Shown here piece after piece: positions 57,401 through 64,000 of a stretch of DNA of 64,000 nt. The stretch is from Pelobates cultripes (lineage: Eukaryota > Chordata > Amphibia > Anura > Pelobatidae). How positions within the stretch are numbered: the first letter of the stretch is position 1; each line of letters starts with the position of its first letter. The notes beneath the pieces are model-generated. The model did not search any database and was not told where the DNA came from. It worked only from the letters and a program-made list of their open reading frames with translations. The translations under genes were made by a program, and so were the position numbers. Where the stretch lies: the NCBI GenBank assembly GCA_933207985.1, contig OW240915.1, forward strand, positions 278,613,953 to 278,677,952. Reading direction: 5' to 3'.

Positions 57401-59432
57401 CTCCTTCATACTATGTAGGTCACCCCTTGCTTCTCAGATGACTGCACTTAGCACCAGCCGCCCCTCCTCCTCCTCTTAGCAGATAGTGTAATCAGCTTAC
57501 ACCGAGGGTGGGGTGCACAGACACAGATCCCCAAGGACATGGCTTCCATCTGCCCAACAAAGGGGTGGCTCATCACGTGAACCGATCCCCTGCACCCTAT
57601 CCCCAGAGCTTGTATCAATGTGTATCAGATTCCTTACTGTGCAAAGGGACCATTACAGATGTGTATACACTAACAAACAGAACAGGTTAATATTTGGCAC
57701 ACTAGCCAACAGCTTGGTTACAAGTGGCATGTGTTAGCATCGTGACTCATAGCACTCTGAGGCATCACAGCCAAAACAACCAACAATGGGACTTCAGTAT
57801 CAATGGACGGATGTAACTCTATCCAAAACGTCAGATTACACCGAAATATCCCACTATCCAGCAGTGCTGGAGCCTAATGTCTGAACTCTGGTAAAAACAC
57901 ACTATGGGGTGTCATAGCTTAATTCCAATAGTTCATGGTACTAAACGTGTTTATATCAGGAGTAAAAGCAATTTGATACAATGTGTTGCTATAGTGTATT
58001 AGCTGGAAGATAAAGATTTGATAAAGTCAGGAGCAGGGTTACAATAAAGTCCGATTAGGGGGTATTAGATTGTGGCCTCCCAGTTATACCTGGAAGCCTG
58101 TATGGCCACGGTTATTATAAAGCAGGATTACAATAAAGTAATATTATGGGTGAGCCCCCAGCTGTACATGGAAGCCTGTATGGCCATTGTAATTATAAAG
58201 CAGGGTTAAATAATGTCAGATATAGAGGGGCATTGATCTGTAACCCCCAGTTATACCTGGAAGCCTGTATTAGTATGGTTATTATACAGCAGGGTTAAAT
58301 AAGGTCAGATATGGTGAGACATGGGACTGTGACCCCCAGTTATTCCTGGAAGCCTGTATAAGCATGGTTATTATACAGCAGGGTAATAATAGGGTCAGAT
58401 TAAGGGGGCATTGGACTATGACCCCCAGTTATTCCTGGAAGCCTGTATAAGCATGGTTATTATACAGCAGGGTAATAGTAGGGTTAGATTAGGGGGGCAT
58501 TGGACTATGGCCCCCAGTTATTCCTGGAAGCCTGTATGAGCAGTGTTATTATACAGCAGGGTAATAGGAAGGTCAGATTAGGGGGGCATTGGACTATGAC
58601 CCCCAGTTATTCCTGGAAGCCTGTATGAGCAGTGTTATTATACAGCAGTGTTATTATACAGCAGTGTTGGCTCCCAGCCACTTACCTGAGCTGCAGGGTC
58701 GTTCATGCGGTGCTCGTTGGACTGGTTGTGCCGGAGCAGGGTGGCCCTCTTGTAGACACGGGTCCCCTTGGCTAGCTCGTCGTGTCCCGGCTGGCCCTGG
58801 CCTTTGTGGCACCAGGAGCAGGACATGAGGCCTGTCTCCTGGCTGAAGTGCAGCCATGGGAACTCGTGCAGCCAGGAGCCCTGGAAGGAGCAGTGCAGGC
58901 TGGGCAGCAGGGACTGGGAGCGGGCGGCGGGCAGGAGGCCGTATCTCCGGGGGGCATCCTCCTCTTCCTCCTCCTCGGCCACCCCTGCCGGGTCACCTCT
59001 CCCCGCCTGCCCGGCCGCCGCCGCTTCATCCTCCTCCTCCTCTTCCTCCTCGTCGTCCTCCTCCTCGCTGCTCCCCACACTGACCGAGCCGCCGCCGGCC
59101 GCCGCGGGGCCTCCTCCTCCTCCTCCCGCCCCGGGCTGCCTGCTCTCCGCCCGGCCGGCCATCACCATGCCGCGGTAGGCCTCAGCCGCCTCCTCCTCGT
59201 CCTCCTCCTCCAGCAGGGCCTCGGCGTCCAGCTCCACCTCCACCTCCTCGCCCGCCGGCCCGCTGCTGCCCCCGCCGCCGCCGCCATTCACCTGCCGCAG
59301 GGCCCAGGCCTCCTCCGCGGCCAGCAGGCCGGAGCCGTTGTTGTTGTTGTTGTTCCCGGGGGCGATGGCGGAGGCCAGGCCGAGGCCGCCGCCTCCTCGG
59401 AAGGCCAAGGTCCTGCGGTTCATCTCCGCCAT
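46517..59432 (-). CDS. ZBTB10: ZBTB10, BTB/POZ zinc-finger transcription factor (5 coding exons)
   Basis: Coding segments on the minus strand are 59432-58686, 55877-54989, 50805-50743, 49759-49584 and 46915-46517: 2274 nt, 757 residues plus stop (human is 871 from memory). All introns are GT..AG with compatible phases (0, 1, 1, 0). The protein starts [16 protein letters not shown], close to the vertebrate ZBTB10 start. It then has acidic and Gly-rich low-complexity sequence (to about 185), a Cys/His zinc-binding-like motif (C205, C208, H235, H241), a BTB/POZ domain (about 269-385) with ILCDVNIVV and [17 protein letters not shown], and a linker. Two C2H2 fingers follow (C579/C582/H595/H599; C607/C610/H623/H627), then a C-rich third module (C635, C638, H652, C660, C663) and an acidic tail. 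ZBTB10 is a nuclear repressor that competes at GC-rich Sp-type sites and has been reported to bind variant telomeric repeats. Confidence 0.95.
46916..47530. other. ZBTB10 intron 4, distal part
   Basis: AT-rich with poly(A) runs near 46957 and 47090. The sequence near 47145-47200 (TTATGGTGCCAGGAGTTCCC) matches eroded MITE fragments near 3493 and 36463. Nothing coding. Confidence 0.5.
47531..47995. mobile_element. T2/Kolobok-like MITE in ZBTB10 intron 4
   Basis: TTAAAGGAACACTCTAGGC to CTATAGTGGTCCTTTAC; the right TTAA has mutated to TTAC. It is close to the copy at 22392-22858 over its whole length, including the GAATGCGCGCGCA palindrome and the GGGGAGGAACGGAGGAGGAT block. Confidence 0.85.
48127..48163. 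repeat. (AAAT)n microsatellite in ZBTB10 intron 4
   Basis: AAATAAATA units repeated without interruption. Confidence 0.9.
48190..48526 (+). repeat. hAT-like dispersed repeat remnant
   Basis: It begins GTCAAACTTGCGGCCCACAT, a start shared with widespread vertebrate hAT-type repeats (GTCAAACTNGCGGCCC). No clear right end or target duplication was found. Confidence 0.4.
48521..48790. repeat. 30-bp minisatellite in ZBTB10 intron 4
   Basis: Seven near-identical 30-bp units (TGTATAAAAATCGGGGGAGG plus AGTGAGCAG) followed by two degenerate units (TGCATAAAATTGGGGGAGG). Further degenerate units continue to about 48930. Confidence 0.95.
49584..49759 (-). CDS. ZBTB10: ZBTB10 coding exon 4 (zinc fingers 1-2)
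   Basis: The acceptor TTTTTATTTAG is followed by GTGATGCATC; the donor is TTG|GTAAGT, phase 0. It encodes [28 protein letters not shown] and [20 protein letters not shown]. The final histidine of finger 2 comes from the next exon, so finger 2 depends on correct splicing to exon 5. Confidence 0.95.
50496..50686. mobile_element. piggyBac-like MITE split by a nested hAT MITE (ZBTB10 intron 3)
   Basis: It opens TTAACCCCTTAAGGACAC and closes TTTGGTCCTTAAGGAGTTAA. Once the insertion at 50529-50640 and one target copy are set aside, the remainder matches the 61883-61962 element (ACATGTCAGGAGTCCCTTTTATTCC is the usual middle read in reverse). Confidence 0.8.
50529..50640. mobile_element. 112-bp nested MITE with exact 8-bp target duplication
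   Basis: The ends are TAGAGATGTCGCGAACCG and CGGTTCGCGACATCTCTA-type sequence, perfect over at least 14 bp. The flanks 50521-50528 and 50641-50648 are both GTCAGGAG, pointing to a hAT-like transposase. CpG-rich and nearly undecayed palindromes suggest a fairly young insertion. Confidence 0.85.
50743..50805 (-). CDS. ZBTB10: ZBTB10 coding exon 3 (63-nt micro-exon)
   Basis: The acceptor TTTTTCTCTCAG and donor GTAAGG flank 63 nt, phases 1 and 1. It encodes [20 protein letters not shown], which aligns with human [22 protein letters not shown] just before the fingers. The human protein has several tandem DFKYGL-type units here (from memory); this locus shows one. Confidence 0.88.
50806..54323. 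other. ZBTB10 intron 2, main body
   Basis: AT-rich sequence with several homopolymer runs and no recognisable exon. Transposon density looks lower than in the flanks of the gene. Confidence 0.5.
54324..54415. repeat. Long (TA)n microsatellite in ZBTB10 intron 2
   Basis: About 45 TA units with one break near 54338-54339. It lies about 570 bp downstream of the exon 2 donor in the direction of transcription. Confidence 0.95.
54989..55877 (-). CDS. ZBTB10: ZBTB10 coding exon 2 (BTB domain)
   Basis: Residues 250-545 plus one base. The acceptor is CTATTTTAG before GAGCCTGAC. It encodes the whole BTB domain and the linker containing [15 protein letters not shown] and [14 protein letters not shown], both strongly ZBTB10-like. 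The donor is GCAG|GTAATC, phase 1. A second phase-1 donor, ACAT|GTGAGT, lies 12 nt further on (exon end 54977) and would add four residues. The upstream one is chosen because it gives GAGTSNEYK, matching the vertebrate GTSND-type sequence. Confidence 0.93.
56030..56205. repeat. Fold-back element in ZBTB10 intron 1
   Basis: Arms of about 65 bp: CAGAGTATGGCAGTATACAA.. to ACTAACATCATATTTCAAAG (to 56092) against their complement at 56136-56205. The loop itself holds a short CTCTTCCTC/GAGGAAGAG hairpin. It resembles dispersed vertebrate repeats with GACAAGC..GCTTGTC arms. No target duplication was found. Confidence 0.65.
56206..57179. other. ZBTB10 intron 1, no feature seen
   Basis: AT-rich intronic sequence. 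Confidence 0.4.
57180..57480 (-). promoter_or_regulatory. GC-rich block in ZBTB10 intron 1, possible alternative promoter
   Basis: About 300 bp of GC-rich sequence with several CpGs stands alone in AT-rich intron. On the minus strand it contains ACTTCCGG-complement ETS-like (CCGGAAGT at about 57371-57378), G/C-rich Sp-type boxes and a possible donor CCCAG|GTGGGC near 57295. An alternative non-coding first exon is possible but not shown. Confidence 0.25.
57481..58019. other. ZBTB10 intron 1, no feature seen
   Basis: No recognisable repeat or exon. Confidence 0.35.
58020..58678. repeat. 89-bp tandem array ending next to the ZBTB10 exon 1 donor
   Basis: The motif GAAGCCTGTAT recurs at about 58093, 58171, 58260, 58349, 58438, 58527 and 58616: one 78-bp interval, then five of exactly 89 bp. 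Each unit contains CCCCCAGTTATTCCTGGAAG and GTTATTATACAGCAGGGT. The last short units end within 25 bp of the splice donor at 58681-58685. Unit identity rises toward the exon. Confidence 0.95.
58686..59432 (-). CDS. ZBTB10: ZBTB10 coding exon 1
   Basis: Residues 1-249. ATG at 59432 is in good Kozak context (A at -3, G at +4) and is the first ATG in this frame; the open frame continues upstream only without an ATG. Composition is extreme: poly-Asn, poly-Gly, poly-Ala and Glu/Asp runs encoded by GC-rich triplet repeats. The exon ends GCTCAG before donor GTAAG (58685-58681), phase 0. The last 70 residues contain conserved [18 protein letters not shown] and a later HNQSNEH, a BED/TTF-like zinc-binding pattern. 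Confidence 0.93.
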
Positions 59433-59830
59433 GTTCGCGGCTCTCGCAGCGCCGGCAGCCGGACCGGGGGGCCCCGAGCCCTCCCGCAGGGGCCACCACC
59501 AGCTCGCGCTCCGCTCCGGGCCGCTCCCCCTCACACACACAGCGAGCTCGGGCACGGCAGGGCGGCTCGGGGTCGGTCCGGAGATGGCGGCCGGGTAGCT
59601 GGCTGGTTGGGTAGGTGAGTGTCTCGGTGTCGGTCTCTCTCTCTCTCGCTGTACGCGGCCCTGGCCGAGGTCGAATGGCAAATGAACAACGGACTGCGCC
59701 CACAATGCACCGGGGCGCTGTCCGGAGAGGGGGAGTCAGGGGGGCGGGTGAGGTGGGGGGTGGGGGAGCAGGCTGGGGGAGGCCTCCTCTTCTTTCCACT
59801 CACAGCATACAGCTCGCCTGCCTCACCCCA
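58690..59830 (-). promoter_or_regulatory. ZBTB10 CpG island, promoter and 5'UTR
   Basis: This is the most CpG-dense part of the window, covering exon 1 and about 400 bp upstream. No TATA box is evident. A YY1-type site (GAGATGGCGGCC on the plus strand, 59581-59592) lies in the 5'UTR, where such sites often sit just downstream of start sites. GTGCATTGTGGGCGC (complement, about 59697-59711) and a CT/GA-rich run (59635-59649) are further promoter-like elements. The start site is probably between about 59600 and 59720. Confidence 0.7.
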
Positions 59831-59899
59831 CTGCGAGCAGCACTGCACCCTGCTTAGGGGCAGGGACTACCTCACCCTGCAAGGGTCAAACTAGAACAG

Positions 59900-61530
59900 C
59901 TTCCCATAATAACACTCAGAGACAGGGGGAGGGGGGGACCCCCCAATTATTAACACTATACTATCATCATAATAACACACTGAGACAGGGGGGACCCCAA
60001 TTATTAACACTATACTATCATCATAATAACACACTGAGACAGGGGGAGGGGGGGACCCCAATTATTAACACTATACTATCATCATAATAACACTCAGAGA
60101 CAGGGGGAGGGGGGGACCCCCCAATTATTAACACTATACTATCATCATAATAACACACTGAGACAGGGGGGACCCCAATTATTAACACTATACTATCATC
60201 ATAATAACACACTGAGACAGGGGGGACCCCAATTATTAACACTATACTATCATCATAATAACACACTGAGACAGGGGGGACCCCAATTATTAACACTACC
60301 ACCATAATAACAAACAGAGAGGGGGGACCCAGGACCCCAATTATTAACACTATACTATCATCATAATAACACACTGAGAGAGGGGGGACCCCAATTATTA
60401 ACACTACCACCATAATAACAAACAGAGAGGGGGGGACCCAGGACCCCAATTATTAACGCTATACTATCATCATAATAACACTGAGAGAGGGGGGACCCCA
60501 ATTATTAACACTATACTATCATCATAATAACACTGAGAGAGGGGGGACCCCAATTATTAACACTATCACCATAATAACACACTGAGAGAGGGGGGACCCA
60601 GGACCCCAATTATTAACACTATACTATCATCATAATACAGAGAGAGAGGGGACCCCAATTATTAACACTATCACCCAATAACACACTGAGAGAGGGAACC
60701 CCAATTATTAACACTATCGCCATAATAACACACTGAGAGAGGGAACCGCAGGACCCCAATTATTAACACTATCACCATATTAACACTGAGAGAGGGGAAA
60801 CCAAGGACCCCAATTATTAACACTATACTATCATCATAATACAGAGAGAGAGGGGACCCCAATTATTAACACTATCACCTAATAACACAGTGTTGATAAT
60901 TGAGGTCCTGGGGTTCCCTCTCTCTGTGTTGTTATGGTGATAGTGTTGATAATTGAGGTCCTGGGGTTCCCTCTCTCTATCACCATAATAACACACACAG
61001 AGAGAAAGAGAGAGAACCCCATGACCTCAATTATCAGCACTATGCTATTATCATAATACAGAGAGAGAGGGGGAACCCAGGACATATAATATAACACTAT
61101 CATCATAATACAGAGAGAGATAAACCCAGGACAAATACTTTAACACTATCATCATAATACAGAGAGAGAAACCCAGGATCTGTACTATAACATTATCATC
61201 ATAATACAGAGGGCCTCCAGCCCTCCATAAACAACATTATCATACTAATACACAGGAAGGGAGGGAGAGGGAACCCTTAGACCTCGATTAACAACATTAT
61301 CATAATAGTACACAGAAAGAGTGATGGATCCCACTGGCCCTCCATAGACAACATTATCATCATAATAATAACACCAGAGAGATCCCCTGACTTTCCATAG
61401 ACAAAACTATCATAATAACAGAGAGGGGGGTTCCCTGGACCTCCATAATAACGTTATCATCATCATCATACTAATAGCAGAGAGAGATGGATCCCCAGGC
61501 CCCCCATACAACATTTTTATCATCATAGTC
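59900..61530. repeat. Minisatellite upstream of ZBTB10 with inverted block
   Basis: At least 18 units of about 46-62 bp built on CCCCAATTATTAACACTATA, CTATCATCATAATAACAC and a GAGA(C/G)AGGGGG tail. Units are most regular near 59900-60870. At about 60890-60978 the sense reverses (GTGTTGATAATTGAGGTCCT and GTTATGGTGATAGTG), then the original orientation resumes from about 60980 with increasingly diverged units to 61530. The long hydrophobic open frames here are repeat artefacts. Confidence 0.95.
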
Positions 61531-61882
61531 ATCATCATCATGGCCTGGCAATTGCTTTCAATAAATGCACATAGCATTTGACAGCAGAACAGAAAATCTC
61601 TGCCCTAGAGAGTGTACTGAACTCAGCTAGATTTCAATGAATTCGATGGAGAGTGATGCCAGTGTTTATAGGGAGAGATACCTGCTTATCTTTTAGCTTT
61701 GGGGTGCCCAGCATTTGGTCTTTCAACTTCAGTTAAGTGTGTGCCCATCATACCCAGCCAGCAGGCTGAAGGAAAACTGAAACATTTATCAAAATTACAC
61801 CATTGTATAGAAGAACAAAAGAGTAACTTGTGTTATCCTTTTCCCCTAATGGTCTAATTTCTATTAAATGCACATTAAAGAT
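61531..61882. other. Upstream flank, no feature seen
   Basis: No recognisable gene or repeat. Confidence 0.35.
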
Positions 61883-61962
61883 TTAACCCCTTAAGGACCA
61901 AACTTCTGGAATTAAAGGGAATCGTGACATGTCACAAATGTCATGTGTCCTTAAGGGGTTAA
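61883..61962. mobile_element. piggyBac-like MITE, abutting T2-like MITE
   Basis: TTAACCCCTTAAGGACC to GTCCTTAAGGGGTTAA, 80 bp, with a central GACATGTCACAAATGTCATGTG hairpin. Its right TTAA (61959-61962) is the left TTAA of the next element. Confidence 0.8.
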
Positions 61963-62195
61963 AGGACCACTATAGTGCCAGGAAAACATACTCGTTTTCA
62001 CAGTGAGAAGCACGGAAGTGCCTCTAGCGGCTATCAATGAGAGAGCCACTAGAGGCTGGATTAACCCTAATGTAAACATAGCAGTTTTTCTGAAACTGCT
62101 ATGTTTACAGCAGAAAGGGTTAATCCTAGATGGACCTGGCACCCAGACCACTTCATTAAGCTGAAGTGGTCTGGGTGCCTATAGTGGTCCTTTAA
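61959..62195. mobile_element. T2/Kolobok-like MITE, internally deleted
   Basis: TTAAAGGACCACTATAGTGCC to CCTATAGTGGTCCTTTAA with TTAA at both ends, in reverse orientation relative to 22392-22858 and lacking most of its GC-rich half. Confidence 0.85.
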
Positions 62196-62639
62196 TTGAC
62201 AACTACTCAATCCAGTTTGTTCCTGTTACATCCAAGACACACATTGCTTTAGAGCGTGAAAAGCAGGCACAATAGGGGGAGATTTATCAAAGTATTGGTG
62301 AATTATCTGCACCTTTCCTTTAAATGAAATTTCTGATTTTTTTCGCACTATTCATCATTTATGCTACTTTTCCTTATTTATTTATTGTTGCATTACTATT
62401 TATATATTGCATTCCATTTATTACGGTTTCTATGTTTTTTGGACCACACATATTTTATTTGATGACATTTTTTTACACCACTTTTATTTTGGTATAGAAA
62501 GTCAACAACGGTACATGCAACATATTCTCATAGTATTCTTAGTGAGATGTAAATGTGGAGGTGCCAAAATCTTTCAATATATTCACTATAAACATATAAG
62601 AAAAGTTGCAATTTTCAGACTACTCTTAAAACTGGAGAA
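62196..62639. other. No gene seen
   Basis: AT-rich sequence. The short open frame 62407-62649 shows no recognisable domain. Confidence 0.35.
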
Positions 62640-62905
62640 AACAATGTGATCCAGGCACCCAAGGCACAAAAAGGTAGCAGATTTATTTGGAGAGTCAGAA
62701 CATAAACAGCAATGTTTCGACCTGCGATGAGGTTTTTATTCCTTTCTGTGCACCTGGTTTCATTTATTAGATGAGTGCGGATTCCTCCCTTCCTGGTTGA
62801 CTTTGCTTTCTACATTTATGTATGGGGTTTGCCAGCCTCAGGTCCAGTTGTGCACCTGGTTTCGTTTATTTGATGAGTGCGGATTCCTCCCTTCCTGGTT
62901 ACTCT
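62640..62905 (-). mobile_element. Penelope-like relic with decayed hammerhead and direct repeat
   Basis: On the minus strand ACCTCATCGCAGGTCGAAACATT (complement 62711-62733) keeps a hammerhead stem II (ACCT/AGGT) and the GAAA (complement 62715-62718), but the CTGATGA half of the core is eroded to roughly GGAATAAA. A 50-bp block starting TGCACCTGGTTTC occurs twice, at 62749 and 62851, 102 bp apart. Confidence 0.4.
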
Positions 62906-64000
62906 TAAAACGTGTTACTCTTATCTTTCACCCCCCAAAAAACACACACACAGAACACTTCGATAAATCTCCCCCCCCCCCACCTCCCCCCCTGCCCCCC
63001 ATGCTTCTGTGTCACCACCTTTACTATCTATGTTTAGTGGTAGAATTGTCAAAACCTAAAATTTTATGATGACGTCTCATTTCCCAGAAAAGTGTATAAC
63101 ACTAATGTGTTTTCTAATTGGAACAAAAACTTAGTAACAAGGTGCACTGTGATGCCTGCAACTATAGTGAGTTAATTTTGAAGCCCAGTTTTAACTGTCA
63201 ATATTAACAATCTTGCTACAGCTACTGCTATAAAAGTAACACAAGGGTTGGGTTTTCCACTCCCAAGAAATTTGTGTCCATGCATACAAATGTCTCAGTT
63301 TTACTGCTGCTTAGAGGTTTTGTTCCACCTGTCTCTAAGGATGTCATTCAAACTATAAACACATTAGATGTGCTTGTAGTTCACAGGAGGAGGCAGTGTA
63401 AATCTGGAAGACTATGGTTTAAACGTAATGGATGAAGATGAATGATGACATATTTGAATGGACTTAGTTACAATAATGTAAATGAATTAAGCAGTATTAT
63501 ATGGGTGGTCCCTGGCATCTTGAAGAATTGCCTATATGCAGGCCTGCCACCTTTCTTGTTAATAACATTTCTGGCCAGAGTCGGAAAGGCTTATTTTCAT
63601 TTTATGCTAGCGAGCAGATTAACATCTAGGCTGCACCTGTATTAACTAACATATAAGGCCAATATGTCACAAAAGGATTGTCACTAATTCTGTATAGGTT
63701 GCAATAGAAATGGCGAAGACCAATGCATCAGTTTATCTAGGTGTAGCTTTTTATGATGGGCTTATTTATTAATAATAATACTTGCAATACATATGACACA
63801 CTAAAGGTGTCAGTTCAAAAAGTAGCTTAAATTATATGATCTGTCACCACCAAAGAGCAGTAGGAATTAAGGCACTGCAGGAAGAGGAGACACATCAACC
63901 AAGGACCCATCAAAATCCAACCTATCTGACCTATACATACTGAAATGATAAACTCAGGATCAATAAACAAAACCAAAAAAAAGAAATTAAATATGGCATA
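62906..64000. other. Intergenic, no gene seen
   Basis: A C-rich run lies near 62970-63000. The rest is AT-rich and no exon or repeat could be named. Confidence 0.35.

Noticed and set aside
58782..59618. 278-codon frame on the plus strand opposite ZBTB10 exon 1
   Set aside because: It is antisense to a coding exon whose GC-rich triplet repeats keep other frames open; no family resemblance.
59433..59705. N-terminal extension of ZBTB10 upstream of 59432
   Set aside because: The frame stays open but contains no ATG (its leftmost start-like codon is TTG), and the known protein start [12 protein letters not shown] lies at 59432.
60021..60449. 142-codon hydrophobic repetitive frame on the minus strand
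   Set aside because: It is produced by the minisatellite and has no start, promoter or splice support.

Overview
The window looks like nuclear DNA from an anuran amphibian (frog or toad). It is AT-rich, intron-rich and crowded with transposon families typical of frogs: TTAA-flanked Kolobok/T2-like MITEs, piggyBac-like MITEs, hAT elements, a DIRS retrotransposon, an L1-like LINE and Penelope-like hammerhead sequences. There are no bacterial features. Species cannot be fixed from the sequence.

Only two host genes can be supported, both on the minus strand. (1) ZBTB10, a BTB/POZ zinc-finger transcription factor, is complete in five coding exons from 59432 (start) to 46517 (stop). All four junctions have GT..AG ends and compatible phases, giving 757 codons. 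Its first exon sits in a strong CpG island. (2) A 19-nt first coding exon at 9452-9434, followed by a consensus donor, matches the short N-terminus of TPD52; its other exons would lie beyond the left edge. TPD52 is the neighbour of ZBTB10 in mammals, which supports both calls, although from memory the mammalian pair is head-to-head whereas here both are on the same strand.

Layout: 1-9.4 kb, TPD52 intron 1 with hAT, LTR-like and MITE relics; 9.4-9.6 kb, TPD52 exon 1 and promoter; 9.9-12.4 kb, a long TG/TATG microsatellite and an intact-ended 1.65-kb hAT element with an 8-bp target duplication; 13-23 kb, Tc1, hAT, L1 and MITE relics; 24.3-30.2 kb, a dead DIRS element carrying a 789-bp tandem duplication; 30.3 kb, a hammerhead ribozyme motif with its core residues intact; 31-43 kb, intergenic repeats including a second, mutated hammerhead; 43-46.5 kb, the region 3' of ZBTB10, containing a possible alternative terminal exon; 46.5-59.8 kb, ZBTB10; 59.9-61.5 kb, a minisatellite directly upstream of the ZBTB10 promoter; 61.9-64 kb, further MITE and Penelope-like relics.

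The main points of interest are the hammerhead motifs, the unannotated open segment at 45092-44913 that could give ZBTB10 a different C-terminus, the two tandem arrays flanking ZBTB10 exon 1 (one containing an inverted block), and repeated chaining of two unrelated MITE families through shared TTAA sites. No new multi-gene system was found.
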